DNA of 64,000 bases from Lentisphaeria bacterium UBA4640 (GTDB lineage Bacteria; Verrucomicrobiota; Lentisphaeria; Victivallales; UBA1829), in the NCBI GenBank assembly GCA_002405835.1, contig DHMO01000026.1:537-64536 (forward strand). The letters run 5' to 3'. The translations under genes were made by a program, and so were the position numbers. The notes under the pieces were generated by a model. It was given only the letters and a program-made list of their open reading frames with translations. It was not told the origin of the DNA and did no database searches. This document shows positions 42,953-51,329 of the stretch, one piece after another. Numbering within the stretch: the stretch's first letter is position 1; every line of letters begins with the position of its first letter.

Positions 42953-44032
42953 TTACCTCACCCTCACCTCACGTACGAAGGGACCGAACCGGTGTTTTTT
43001 CCCAAGATTCAGCTTCCCGCGCTTCTCAAGACGCTGCAGGGTCTCCTCAACCGTATTGAGAATGACCTGTGTATCGCCGCCGCAGGAGAGCCATTTCTCC
43101 TTCATGTAACGGAAACTCTGACGCGGAGCGGCAATCCGCTCCACCGGATACGCACTCTTGCTGCTCTGCACAATCGCACATGACGTTTTGCCTGGAGCCT
43201 TGCGCAGACCGCGTCCGACCATCTGGATTGTGGGCAGACGCGAGGCGTCGCGCAGGAACACGCTCTGGAGTTCCGGAAGGTCAAAGCCCTCGGTCAGCAC
43301 GGAAACATTTGCGACAACCTGAACGTCTCCTTGCACAAAAAGGTCGAGCTGTTTGTCTTTGTTGCTTGATCCGGTGACAACTTCGCAGCGGATTCCGGAA
43401 CTTTCAAGGGTGTTGCGGAAGTGGTTGCACTCGTCGATGCGGGAGAAAAACGCGATTGTCTTCCCCCATTTCTCCGGATTTTCGCAGAAGATTTTTTCCA
43501 CGAATTTCAGATCCCAGACCGGCAATTTGTAGGAGTCGTAGGGAGAAAGCACACCCATATGAATCAGCTGCTGAATCCCGCAGCACTCCACGTTGTTTTG
43601 AAACGAAAGACGCATCCGATCGGTCCGCATCGGTGTTGCGGAAAGTCCGAGCGTCAGCGAGTTGCCCGTCTTTTCGTACATATCAATACAGCTCTGAGTG
43701 GCCTCGTGGTGCGCTTCGTCAAGCACAATCATATCCGCACTCGGAGGATTGGAGCTGAAGACAGAAACATAGCGGAGATCGCAATGGAAGTACATTTCAT
43801 TAACCAGCTGGGTCTGGTCGAGAATATGTTTTCTGGACGCAACCCAGTTGACCGTCAGCGGAGTCCTGCTGTTCGCCTGCAGTTCCCGGATGATCATCAA
43901 TCCCATGATGGTTTTCCCGGAGCCGACGGGCGACTCCAGGAGGACCGATTTGCGTCCGGCGGCGAATTCCGCCAGCACATTCTGAACGGCGGTTGTCTGA
44001 TACGGACGCTCTTCAAAATGAAAGTCATTCAT
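42953..44032 (-). CDS. superfamily 2 DEAD/DEAH-box helicase
   Basis: A 359-residue, compact SF2 helicase: motif Q-like RPYQTTAV, Walker A ESPVGSGKT at about 34-42, ASRKHIL, Walker B LDEAHHE at about 107-113, SATPMRTDR, then VLTEGFDLPE and the arginine-finger block QMVGRGLRKAPGK. It is about the minimal two-RecA-domain size, with no extra nuclease or accessory domain. The ATG overlaps the previous gene's stop by 4 bases, so it is the third gene of the SprT operon. Similar stand-alone helicases occur in phages and integrative elements. Confidence 0.88.
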   Translation of the reverse strand: MNDFHFEERPYQTTAVQNVLAEFAAGRKSVLLESPVGSGKTIMGLMIIRELQANSRTPLTVNWVASRKHILDQTQLVNEMYFHCDLRYVSVFSSNPPSADMIVLDEAHHEATQSCIDMYEKTGNSLTLGLSATPMRTDRMRLSFQNNVECCGIQQLIHMGVLSPYDSYKLPVWDLKFVEKIFCENPEKWGKTIAFFSRIDECNHFRNTLESSGIRCEVVTGSSNKDKQLDLFVQGDVQVVANVSVLTEGFDLPELQSVFLRDASRLPTIQMVGRGLRKAPGKTSCAIVQSSKSAYPVERIAAPRQSFRYMKEKWLSCGGDTQVILNTVEETLQRLEKRGKLNLGKKHRFGPFVREVRVR

Positions 44033-45483
44033 CCGGCAAACTCCTCCATCTGATCTGCGGAATCCAGATTTTCCAGGAAGAATGCCCGCGCCGTTTTTCT
44101 AGTGTGATACATATCCTCCAGATCGAATTCATGCGACAGCATATGCCCGATCAACCCATCAATCCGTTCGGGCGAGGAAAGCTCCTTCTCGTGATACGTC
44201 GTCAGTTCCGAGCAGAAATTGATAAGGTCGCTGATGGAGCACTGGACGGGAAGCAGCGGACGGCGTTTGGCAGTGATGTTGTTCAGCGAGGTGATTTCGT
44301 ACTGTGCGCACGGATCACCCGCCATCTGCTCCAGCCGTTCATTGACCCGGCTGTACATGGACTTGGAGGATATCAGAGTCTGGATCAGCTCCTGAACCAC
44401 CAGAAGTTCATGAATGGAGGCGCGTGTTTCGTGGGCGACACGGAGTCTGGACTGCATGGTCCTGAACCCATGCTCGTTACTGAACGAGGAGACCAGACGC
44501 GAAAGGTGCGTACCGGAGTTGTCATTGACTTCGATTTCCGTCCGGAAAGCATCCGCCAGCATCGTCGCGCCGTTGGAACAGACCTGCCGCTCGACCGCAA
44601 GATAAAAGGAGGGAAGGCTGACGCCGTCAACCGGATAATGGAGGGTGAGTTTGCGGGTGTAATCACTGTCTCCGGCAATTGAGAACTTTTCATCCAGAAC
44701 CATCCGTGCGGAAATGATGCCGTTCCGGTATTGCAGCTCCTGTGTGCGCGGGTCTTCAGCGAAAATCCGGCGGGCAATTTCGGGGGGCAGAATCTTTTTG
44801 TTCGCCTCGACCACACCGAGAATTTCACCGGCCTGATGATCAAACGTCGCGCGCAGGCGTAAATCCGGATTATATTTCGCCACGCGGTCAAAGACTTCTT
44901 CTCCGGAGAAATAGCGGAAGATGTTTGTAGAGACTTTCAACTTCCGAGCGAAACTGGAAAGGAACCGTTTGGTTACCTGGAAGACTTCTCCATTGTATTC
45001 AATCGAAAACGTTCCTCTTGCCGGATCACAGTCGACCGGATGAAGTTCCTGAATCGTCATCTGCGAATTGGAGAACTGCAGCCCTTCTGATCCCGCCCCG
45101 GTTCCGGAATGCGGAATGACCGCCGGAAGCGGCGGATGCAGTTTAAGCCAGCGTTCTTTGAGATAAGCGGCAACCTCCTGGATTTCAGATGCTTCATATG
45201 GAAGCTGTTTGCTGAGCGATGAAGGCTGGTCGACGGGAAAGCCCTGTTCAATCAACCATTTTGCCGTTTCAACCGACTTCGCCTCTGCAAGAAAATTCCG
45301 GACAGGCAGTTCCGCTTTCATCCGCTCGACAAACTGTTCGATAATTTCGATCTCGTCCGTTTCGATTGCGGCCTGAAAAACTTCCTCCGCTACAGGGACT
45401 CCGCATTTGATCAGAAAGCGGATCGTATCGATCTTGCCTTCCTGAATGGCGAAAATCAGTAAATTTGTGTTTGAATTATCCAT
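44029..45483 (-). CDS. ankyrin-repeat plus DUF932-like protein
   Basis: 484 residues. The start is ATG 45483, with AAAGGATTC; an upstream ATG would overlap the SprT gene. Residues 1-110 look like two or three ankyrin-type helix pairs (LLIFAIQEGKIDTIRFLIKCG, then AKWLIEQGFPVD). From about 165 to 400 the sequence resembles DUF932/phage-plasmid LGT proteins: YLAVERQVCSNGATM, then HETRASIHELLVVQEL. The C-terminus is helical and acidic. DUF932 proteins are typical of plasmids and integrative elements and are of unknown function. An ankyrin fusion to this domain is unusual to me. Middle gene of a three-gene operon. Confidence 0.65.
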   Translation of the reverse strand: MDNSNTNLLIFAIQEGKIDTIRFLIKCGVPVAEEVFQAAIETDEIEIIEQFVERMKAELPVRNFLAEAKSVETAKWLIEQGFPVDQPSSLSKQLPYEASEIQEVAAYLKERWLKLHPPLPAVIPHSGTGAGSEGLQFSNSQMTIQELHPVDCDPARGTFSIEYNGEVFQVTKRFLSSFARKLKVSTNIFRYFSGEEVFDRVAKYNPDLRLRATFDHQAGEILGVVEANKKILPPEIARRIFAEDPRTQELQYRNGIISARMVLDEKFSIAGDSDYTRKLTLHYPVDGVSLPSFYLAVERQVCSNGATMLADAFRTEIEVNDNSGTHLSRLVSSFSNEHGFRTMQSRLRVAHETRASIHELLVVQELIQTLISSKSMYSRVNERLEQMAGDPCAQYEITSLNNITAKRRPLLPVQCSISDLINFCSELTTYHEKELSSPERIDGLIGHMLSHEFDLEDMYHTRKTARAFFLENLDSADQMEEFAG

Positions 45484-45502
45484 AGAATGAATCCTTTCTG
45501 TG

Positions 45503-46012
45503 TTAAAACAGTTCTCTTCTGATGATTTCAAAATATTCGCGGTCGCGTTTTTTGCTGCACTGTTTCTGCGCGATCACCCTGAGCGCGGCGGAACAGTCCT
45601 GCTGCATGAGTCTGCGTACGTTGACACAGTAGCCGACGGCTGAATCCGGACGGATCCAAAGCGGACCGCAGAGCTGCTTGTACTCGACACCAATCCGGGA
45701 CATCTCGTTTTTGAAATCCGCGCGGTGTCCGCCCCGTTCTCCTTTTTCGTATTGCCAGATATGTGTCATTTCATGCGCCATTACTGCGATAAAACCGTTA
45801 TCATTCCCTTGAACCAGATTCAGGAGATTAAACCTGATCAGGTAAGGTTTCCTCCTGACGGCCAAAGCCAGAATTCGCCCTCTCCGACTGTAAATTTCTA
45901 TCCGGCAGAGCGGCAGCCGGTTCTGCCAGCAGAGTCGGTTCAGCTGGTGGAACGCATGGTAAAGAACTCTGTATTCTTCAACAAAGTTCTGAGTCGGAAT
46001 CTTTTCCGTCAT
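45503..46012 (-). CDS. SprT-like zinc metalloprotease
   Basis: A 169-residue protein with the SprT/Spartan core: FVEEYRVLYHAFHQLN, then the zinc site HEMTHIWQYEKGERGGH at about 80-96 (HExxH plus a third His in GGHRADF). Spartan-type proteases cut proteins cross-linked to DNA; small bacterial versions occur in phages and mobile elements. The C-terminal C4-type zinc ribbon of long SprT proteins is not seen. First gene of the operon, 19 bases before the ankyrin/DUF932 gene. Confidence 0.85.
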   Translation of the reverse strand: MTEKIPTQNFVEEYRVLYHAFHQLNRLCWQNRLPLCRIEIYSRRGRILALAVRRKPYLIRFNLLNLVQGNDNGFIAVMAHEMTHIWQYEKGERGGHRADFKNEMSRIGVEYKQLCGPLWIRPDSAVGYCVNVRRLMQQDCSAALRVIAQKQCSKKRDREYFEIIRRELF

Positions 46013-46136
46013 AAAAGCTCCTTTTGTTTATGGAAATTTTCAAGCAGGAAATATGCCACATGCGATTGAACTCATTTTTATTGTTCCGGACCGCCCCGTC
46101 CAATTAGTTTCTGAACACTTCCGGTCAATTTTTTTC

Positions 46137-46199
46137 AAATAGCTGATAACGTCCGTGGAACTGTGCACTTTTGACAAAATGAAGGCTTGAAAAAGCCAG
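46137..46199 (+). repeat. IS-end-like repeat, copy B
   Basis: GATAACGTCCGTGGAACTG, then ACTTTTGACAAAATGA and the hairpin GGCTT-GAAA-AAGCC, in the same order as copy A, with substitutions throughout. Confidence 0.55.
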
Positions 46200-46262
46200 A
46201 CAATATCCGGGGAATTGCACAGATTTGATGTATCGAAACTTGAAAATCAGTTGAAAAATGAT
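46200..46262 (+). repeat. IS-end-like repeat, copy C
   Basis: Directly adjoins copy B. It keeps ATATCCGGGGAATTGCACAG and ATTTGATGTATCGAAACTTG, but the hairpin has decayed. The most degenerate copy. Confidence 0.4.
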
Positions 46263-46358
46263 AGATTATCATATGAACCAATGGCGGCTCGGTGCTGATT
46301 TGATAACTCTATAAAAGGCTGATGGAGGAGCAGTTCGACAGAAATGGAGAAAGCAAAA

Positions 46359-46733
46359 ATGAAGATAATCTTGTTATACATATTAAATATTAACTTAATC
46401 GTATTCGCCGCAATACCTCAATTATCAAGATTATTGTTCAACAATATTTACAATTCCGACAACATATGGTTATGCAATCCGATTTGGACATTTCTTTGCG
46501 CATGGCAATTTTCATTAGGAAGTGATCCTCTATATTATTTAGCATGCCATATTTTGGTCTACATCCAGATTTTTGCTTATGCATTTACATTTACTACAAT
46601 TTCAGAAAAGCTAAGTAACAAAGCTTATTATTTAGCATATATACTATTTATTTTTTCCATATTTACCATTATCCCCATTAAACATAGCTCTATATCTCCT
46701 ACACTACGTTTTCTATATTGGTCAACAATATAA
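46359..46733 (+). CDS. small, very AT-rich integral membrane protein
   Basis: 124 residues from ATG 46359, chosen because GGAGAAAG sits at the right distance; an in-frame ATG at 46344 is possible. It has about four hydrophobic segments (ILLYILNINLIVFAAIP; WTFLCAWQF; ILVYIQIFAYAFTFTT; YLAYILFIFSIFTIIPI) and few charges. Base composition is far more AT-rich than anything else in the window and codons favour A/T, marking recent transfer from a low-GC donor. Lies between repeat copies C and D. No family recognised; it may be a fragment of a larger membrane protein. Confidence 0.5.
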   Translation: MKIILLYILNINLIVFAAIPQLSRLLFNNIYNSDNIWLCNPIWTFLCAWQFSLGSDPLYYLACHILVYIQIFAYAFTFTTISEKLSNKAYYLAYILFIFSIFTIIPIKHSSISPTLRFLYWSTI

Positions 46734-46758
46734 AAACATTTATATTCAAAAGGATATT

Positions 46759-46830
46759 AGATAAAGTCCGATAATTTGCATACATTTGACGGGCTAGAGG
46801 CTTTTTCAAACCGCTAGCCCGTCAAACATG
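46759..46830 (+). repeat. IS-end-like repeat, copy D, with 13-bp inverted repeat
   Basis: AAGTCCGATAATTTGC, then CATTTGACGGGCTAGAGGCT as in copy A. Here TTTGACGGGCTAG (46785-46797) has a perfect inverted partner CTAGCCCGTCAAA (46814-46826), with a 16-base loop. It closes the segment on the right. Confidence 0.5.
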
Positions 46831-46857
46831 CGCCCCAAGACACAGCACATTTAAGAC

Positions 46858-47053
46858 AAATATCTTATTAAAATAAACAATAAAACAATATTTTAAGATA
46901 TTTATTTGTTTTTTATTTTTAAAAAATAAGCAAAACACGATATCACATATTTGAAAAACAGTTTAACAAGTGATATTTTATAACACATAATCTAGAACAA
47001 CTATTTCACACGATGTTGTTTTAGAATGCTTCCGGAAATCAGCAAATTCCGGA
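46858..47053. other. series of four hairpins upstream of the Tad locus
   Basis: Inverted repeats in order: AAATATCTTA (46858) / TAAGATATTT (46894); ATATCAC (46940) / GTGATAT (46970); TCTAGAACAAC (46991) / GTTGTTTTAGA (47015, one mismatch); TCCGGAA (47031) / TTCCGGA (47047). The density is unusual even for AT-rich DNA. Could be a structured leader RNA, terminators or recombination sites. Confidence 0.4.
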
Positions 47054-47107
47054 GTTTGAAAGATTTATTAAGAATAAAGGGTTTTTCAACAAAAGTTCCT
47101 TGTTTTC

Positions 47108-47137
47108 TTGGAAAATGAATTTGTATTTTCCTATATA
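47108..47137 (+). promoter_or_regulatory. possible Tad operon promoter
   Basis: TTGGAA, an 18-base spacer and TATATA, 211 bases upstream of the first Tad gene. It is in AT-rich sequence, so chance matches are likely. Confidence 0.3.
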
Positions 47138-47212
47138 TCATTGAAAACAAAAACGGTTCTCCATTCTTGAGTCAAAGAATTGAGAAGGCAAAATATCCTT
47201 AAAAGGAGAAAA

Positions 47213-47266
47213 ATGCTTTGCGGAAATGCAGCACATACCTTAATATCCGGAGCCATGAGCTCGTAA
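47213..47266 (+). CDS. 17-residue possible leader peptide
   Basis: ATG preceded by AAAAGGAGAAAA, one of the best ribosome sites in the area, then MLCGNAAHTLISGAMSS and TAA. It lies 81 bases before the Tad cpaB-like gene. Might be a regulatory leader peptide or chance; there is no codon run suggesting attenuation. Confidence 0.25.
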   Translation: MLCGNAAHTLISGAMSS

Positions 47267-47347
47267 CTCTTCTATCTCCATCCCGAGAGGCGGGAATTCG
47301 GAATAGAGTAAAAATCACTAAAATAAAAGGAAAGGAAATTTATTAAG

Positions 47348-48109
47348 ATGAAAAATGTGATTCCATTGATCACAGCAGTGCTTCTCGGGCTTGCCGCGGT
47401 TTTTGCCGTCAGTAAAACCATGAAGAAGACAGAAAAGCCGGAAGAACGGACGCGCAATGTTCTCATTGTTACGGCAGAAATTGCTCAAGGAGAACTGATT
47501 CAGGAGAGCCGAATTGCCGTCAAAGCGATTCCTGAAAGCGCGGCCCCTAAAAACTGTATCGACGAAGCAAATATGTCATTCACTTTCAATCAACGGGCAA
47601 AACGCCCGATCGCAAAAGGAGATTACCTGCTTTATGCAGATATCGAACTTGATCAGAGCAAAAGCCGTGCATTGGGAGATGGACAGTGGGGTGTTCCGGT
47701 AACATTTGCCGACGGAGTACTGCTCAAGATGCTTCAACCCGGTGATGATATTGCAATTATCGGAACTTTTTCCTACAAAGAAAAAGTCAAAACCGGAAAA
47801 AATGCAGATGCGGAAGTTCGAGAAATGAACCGGACTGTCACAACGGTCATTTATCCGCGCGTCAGCATTCTGGAAATCAACGGCAGCAGTGTGCTTCTTT
47901 CTCTCCCCCCCCAGCAGGCGGTTGCACTGACAGCAATTCAGCGCAAAGCCAAACTGTTCCCGATTCTGCGAAAGAAAAAGGATGACAATGCCCTGAACCG
48001 GATGAATGGCGGAAAATTTGAAGACTCCGCATTAACAGACATGGTCAAGGGACTTCAAAGCATTGCCATTCCTCTTGTCCCGAGCGAAGTAAAGGAGAAC
48101 CAGAAATGA
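47348..48109 (+). CDS. cpaB: Flp pilus assembly protein CpaB/RcpC
   Basis: 253 residues; ATG 47348 behind AAAGGAAAGG. A single N-terminal membrane segment (about 4-21) is followed by the SAF/CpaB domain: VLIVTAEIAQGELIQESRIAVK-like start at about 38, then RPIAKGDYLLYADI and a late VPVTFADGVLLKMLQPGDDIAIIG. CpaB is a periplasmic partner of the Tad secretin. Its stop overlaps the secretin start by 4 bases. First gene of the Tad operon. Confidence 0.85.
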   Translation: MKNVIPLITAVLLGLAAVFAVSKTMKKTEKPEERTRNVLIVTAEIAQGELIQESRIAVKAIPESAAPKNCIDEANMSFTFNQRAKRPIAKGDYLLYADIELDQSKSRALGDGQWGVPVTFADGVLLKMLQPGDDIAIIGTFSYKEKVKTGKNADAEVREMNRTVTTVIYPRVSILEINGSSVLLSLPPQQAVALTAIQRKAKLFPILRKKKDDNALNRMNGGKFEDSALTDMVKGLQSIAIPLVPSEVKENQK

Positions 48110-49623
48110 AAAAACTGATTGCATTCTTCCTTCTCACAGCGACCATGCTGTCTCTCTATGCAGACGCCGAAAGAATCAGTATGATTATTGGTTCAACGAA
48201 AAGCATCCAGACCCCCTTTGTTATTGAGTCATTCCGGATAATCCCCGGTAAATCTGACAAGATAAAAGTTGAAGCTGGAGAGTCCCAGCTCCGGATCGTC
48301 GGCTGTGCGGTCGGAGAAGTCACTCTTGTGGTATCCGGCGGCGGTATGCAGAAAGATTACATCGTCACTGTAAAATCAAATCTGGCCAAAACGCTCAAGA
48401 AGCTTCGTACAGACTTGGATTCTCTCACTGAACTCGATATTTCCATCAATGAGGACCAGATAGCCATTCGAGGAACTGTAACAAACCCTGACCATTGGAA
48501 GCACCTGATGAAAGTTTTACCGAACTATTCAAGTCAGTGTGTGAATTTTGCCGTGTTCAAACCTTCTGCAGAAACCGTTCTTAATCTGAAAAAACTGCTT
48601 CAGGAAGCAGGCTTCCAATTTTGTGAACCGGGACAAAAAGCTGCTGTCGGTCAGCTCTCCATGCAAATTTCCTCTGATGCTGTTGTGCTGACCGGAGAAC
48701 TTTACAGCCAAAAAGACTTGGATAAAGTTATGCAGCTTCTTGCTACACAACCGTGGCTGGATATTGGCGGACAAGGCGATTCATCCAAAGGACGAGTTCG
48801 CTGTATGACCAGCCTGAGTGTTGTCGAAACCTTGCTACAAGTCGATATTGTCTACGCAGGAATCGTGCTGGACAATTCCGATGCTCTGGGTTCCAATTCA
48901 ACACCGACATTGAGCGGGAGCTTTGGAATTATCTATGATCTCGTCAGCGGTCGCGGAACAGGAAAAACCGCACAATTCGGCGGCAACATGGATGCAACCG
49001 TCGGCTTCTTAACCTCCAATGGAGTAACCAGAACCTACAACGCAGGACATGTCACATTTGCCAACAATGACCCCAAAGGAGGCTCTCTCCATACAGGAAA
49101 CACCGTGTATGTCAAAGTCAACGGATTGGAAAACGGCAGTCTTCAGAATATCAAATATGGTTTGGAAATCAAGGTTACCGGAGGATTGGTTTCACCGAAT
49201 CGGGCGAAACTGACCCTGGATCTCAAGAATTCTTCACTTGTCAGTGCAAGTGAAGACTCCTATAATCTTCAGGAAGACACAACTTCACAGACAGTGTTTT
49301 GCGACCTGGACAAGACTGTCGTAATCGCCGGCTCCAAGAAGATTTCCCAGGCAACCAAGAATTCCGGGCTCCCGATTCTCCGAAGCACCCCTGTTCTGAA
49401 ATGGTTCGTCTCCAACGATGTTGACAACCAGTCAGAAATCAGCCTTTTGATTCTTGCATGCCCACGGCTGGTCAAAGCCAATCCGGATGTCCAGATAGAA
49501 ATTCCATTGGATCAACAGACAGCACCGACTTATCGCGACTCCAAACGCAACAACAGAGAGCGAATGGAAGAAAACAAGCGTCATCGCGGTTCGCTCGGCT
49601 GGCTCGGCTGGTTCAACTGGTAA
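48106..49623 (+). CDS. cpaC: Tad secretin CpaC/RcpA
   Basis: 505 residues with a signal peptide of about 19-20 residues. The N-terminal pilus-assembly domain (KSIQTPFVIESFRI) and BON-like segment (about 105-165) precede the secretin core, roughly 235-480. That core ends with the family strand PVLKWFVSNDVDNQSEISLLIL. It would form the outer-membrane channel through which the Flp pilus passes, which tells that the host is diderm. Length and order match RcpA/CpaC proteins. Confidence 0.88.
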   Translation: MKKLIAFFLLTATMLSLYADAERISMIIGSTKSIQTPFVIESFRIIPGKSDKIKVEAGESQLRIVGCAVGEVTLVVSGGGMQKDYIVTVKSNLAKTLKKLRTDLDSLTELDISINEDQIAIRGTVTNPDHWKHLMKVLPNYSSQCVNFAVFKPSAETVLNLKKLLQEAGFQFCEPGQKAAVGQLSMQISSDAVVLTGELYSQKDLDKVMQLLATQPWLDIGGQGDSSKGRVRCMTSLSVVETLLQVDIVYAGIVLDNSDALGSNSTPTLSGSFGIIYDLVSGRGTGKTAQFGGNMDATVGFLTSNGVTRTYNAGHVTFANNDPKGGSLHTGNTVYVKVNGLENGSLQNIKYGLEIKVTGGLVSPNRAKLTLDLKNSSLVSASEDSYNLQEDTTSQTVFCDLDKTVVIAGSKKISQATKNSGLPILRSTPVLKWFVSNDVDNQSEISLLILACPRLVKANPDVQIEIPLDQQTAPTYRDSKRNNRERMEENKRHRGSLGWLGWFNW

Positions 49624-49637
49624 AAGGAGATGCCAAA

Positions 49638-51320
49638 ATGCCGGGTATGAAGAAATTTGTTGTTTTTTCCGCCAACGGGGAGGTGTTCACGTCGAAACCC
49701 CTCCCTGCCGGAGATTTCAGTATGACAATCGGGCGTCATGCAGACTGCGATATCGTCTTGACAGGGAATGGAGTGTCGCGCAGACATGCTCGACTGGTTT
49801 CCGCCAATGGAACATTTTTCATTGAAGATTTGAACAGCTCCGGAGGGACAAAACTGAATGACAAAAACATTACAGTTATGACTCCTCTCGAATTGTCTGA
49901 TGTTGTACAAATTTCTGATTACCGTCTTTCATTAAAGGCCGGAGCCCCTGTACAGGAACAAACGCCTGCTCAACCTCCGGTTCGTACAGAAGAAGCACCA
50001 AGGGATTTCAAAAATGAGTTCAAAGATGCAACTCTCCTCTATGAACCGGAAATCATGTTATTGACCCGCTCTGTTCACGAAGATATTCTGGAAAAGCTGA
50101 ATCTCTCCGACAATGCCCGTAAAGAGCTGAACAAAACGGAAATGCGAGCAAAAGTTGAAGCGGCATTGGAACGCACTCTGAAAGAACGGCGCCATGAAAT
50201 ACCAAACCGGATTCCGCTTTCACTGTTCCGTCAGGCTCTGTTGGATGAACTAGTCGGCTTCGGACCTCTTTCCCCGCTGTTGCGCTCGCATGGAATCTCT
50301 GAAATCATGGTCAACGGTCCCAACGTTGTTTTCGTAGAAAGCAAGGGAAAACTGTTTGACAGCGGTATCCACTTTTTCAATGAACAGCATCTGCAATCCA
50401 TTATTCAGCGTATCGTGGAACCTTTGGGACGCCATATTGACGACGCCAGCCCCATGGTTGATGCCCGCCTTCCGGATGGCTCACGCGTGAATGCAGTCAT
50501 TCCGCCGCTTTCCCTCCGTGGTGCAGCTCTCACAATAAGAAAATTCGCAGAGAAAAAACTGACTACAGATGATTTGATTGCATTTGGCAGTATGACAAAA
50601 GAGATGGCCTCCTTCCTTCAGGAAGCGGTGCGTGTAAGGAAAAATATCCTGGTATCCGGTGGAACAGGATCTGGAAAAACAACTCTGCTGAATGTTCTTT
50701 CTCTTTTCATTCCTGAAGGAGAGCGTGTAATTACCGTGGAAGATTCAGCAGAACTAAAATTGACTCATCCGAATCTGGTCAGTTTGGAAGCCCGTCCCGC
50801 CAATATTGAAGGAAAAGGAAGAGTTTCCATCCGGGATTTGGTAATCAACACACTGCGCATGCGCCCAGACCGCATTATCGTTGGCGAATGCCGTGGCGCC
50901 GAAGCATTGGATATGCTTCAGGCAATGAATACCGGGCATGACGGATCTCTGACAACGGCGCACGCAAATAACCCGCGTGATGTTCTGACTCGTTTGGAAA
51001 ATATGGTAATGATGGCTGGATTTGAATTGCCCTCTACAGCAATCCGGGAACAGATTGCTTCCGCGATTGATCTGATTGTCCAGCAAACTCGCCTCGCGGA
51101 TGGTTCCAGAAAAATTGTCAAGATCACAGAAATTACCGGACGGGAAGGCAACCAGATTCTGATGCAGGATATCTTCAGTTTTGAACAAACCGGACTGGAT
51201 GAACACGGGCGGGTTCAGGGGTTTCATACAGCTACCGGCAATATTCCGGTATTCATTGACGAACTCCGCAAGAGCGGTCGTCTGAATTTGGATATGAGCG
51301 TATTTGTTCCTAAAATGTAA
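49638..51320 (+). CDS. cpaF: FHA-domain-fused Tad motor ATPase CpaF/TadA
   Basis: 560 residues from ATG 49638, which follows AAAAGGAG. Residues 15-95 are an FHA domain (MTIGRHADCDIVL, VSRRHARLV, LNSSGGTKLN), which binds phosphothreonine. After a proline-rich linker, residues 170-550 are the CpaF ATPase: LVGFGPLSPLL, Walker A SGGTGSGKTTL at about 340-350, IIVGECRGAEALDML, and the His box GHDGSLTTAHANNP. It powers pilus assembly. Classical TadA/CpaF lacks an FHA domain, so the fusion suggests control by a Ser/Thr kinase. Followed by TadB after 9 bases. Confidence 0.9.
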   Translation: MPGMKKFVVFSANGEVFTSKPLPAGDFSMTIGRHADCDIVLTGNGVSRRHARLVSANGTFFIEDLNSSGGTKLNDKNITVMTPLELSDVVQISDYRLSLKAGAPVQEQTPAQPPVRTEEAPRDFKNEFKDATLLYEPEIMLLTRSVHEDILEKLNLSDNARKELNKTEMRAKVEAALERTLKERRHEIPNRIPLSLFRQALLDELVGFGPLSPLLRSHGISEIMVNGPNVVFVESKGKLFDSGIHFFNEQHLQSIIQRIVEPLGRHIDDASPMVDARLPDGSRVNAVIPPLSLRGAALTIRKFAEKKLTTDDLIAFGSMTKEMASFLQEAVRVRKNILVSGGTGSGKTTLLNVLSLFIPEGERVITVEDSAELKLTHPNLVSLEARPANIEGKGRVSIRDLVINTLRMRPDRIIVGECRGAEALDMLQAMNTGHDGSLTTAHANNPRDVLTRLENMVMMAGFELPSTAIREQIASAIDLIVQQTRLADGSRKIVKITEITGREGNQILMQDIFSFEQTGLDEHGRVQGFHTATGNIPVFIDELRKSGRLNLDMSVFVPKM

Positions 51321-51329
51321 GGAGGTAAA

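Larger units (their letters stand above)
46013..46358. other. intergenic stretch with two repeat copies
   Basis: 346 bases between the SprT gene and the AT-rich membrane-protein gene, holding repeat copies B and C head to tail. No further gene is supported. Confidence 0.5.
46734..47347. other. AT-rich intergenic region upstream of the Tad locus
   Basis: 614 bases containing repeat copy D, a series of hairpins, a possible promoter and a 17-codon frame. No conserved protein-coding gene is seen. Confidence 0.5.
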
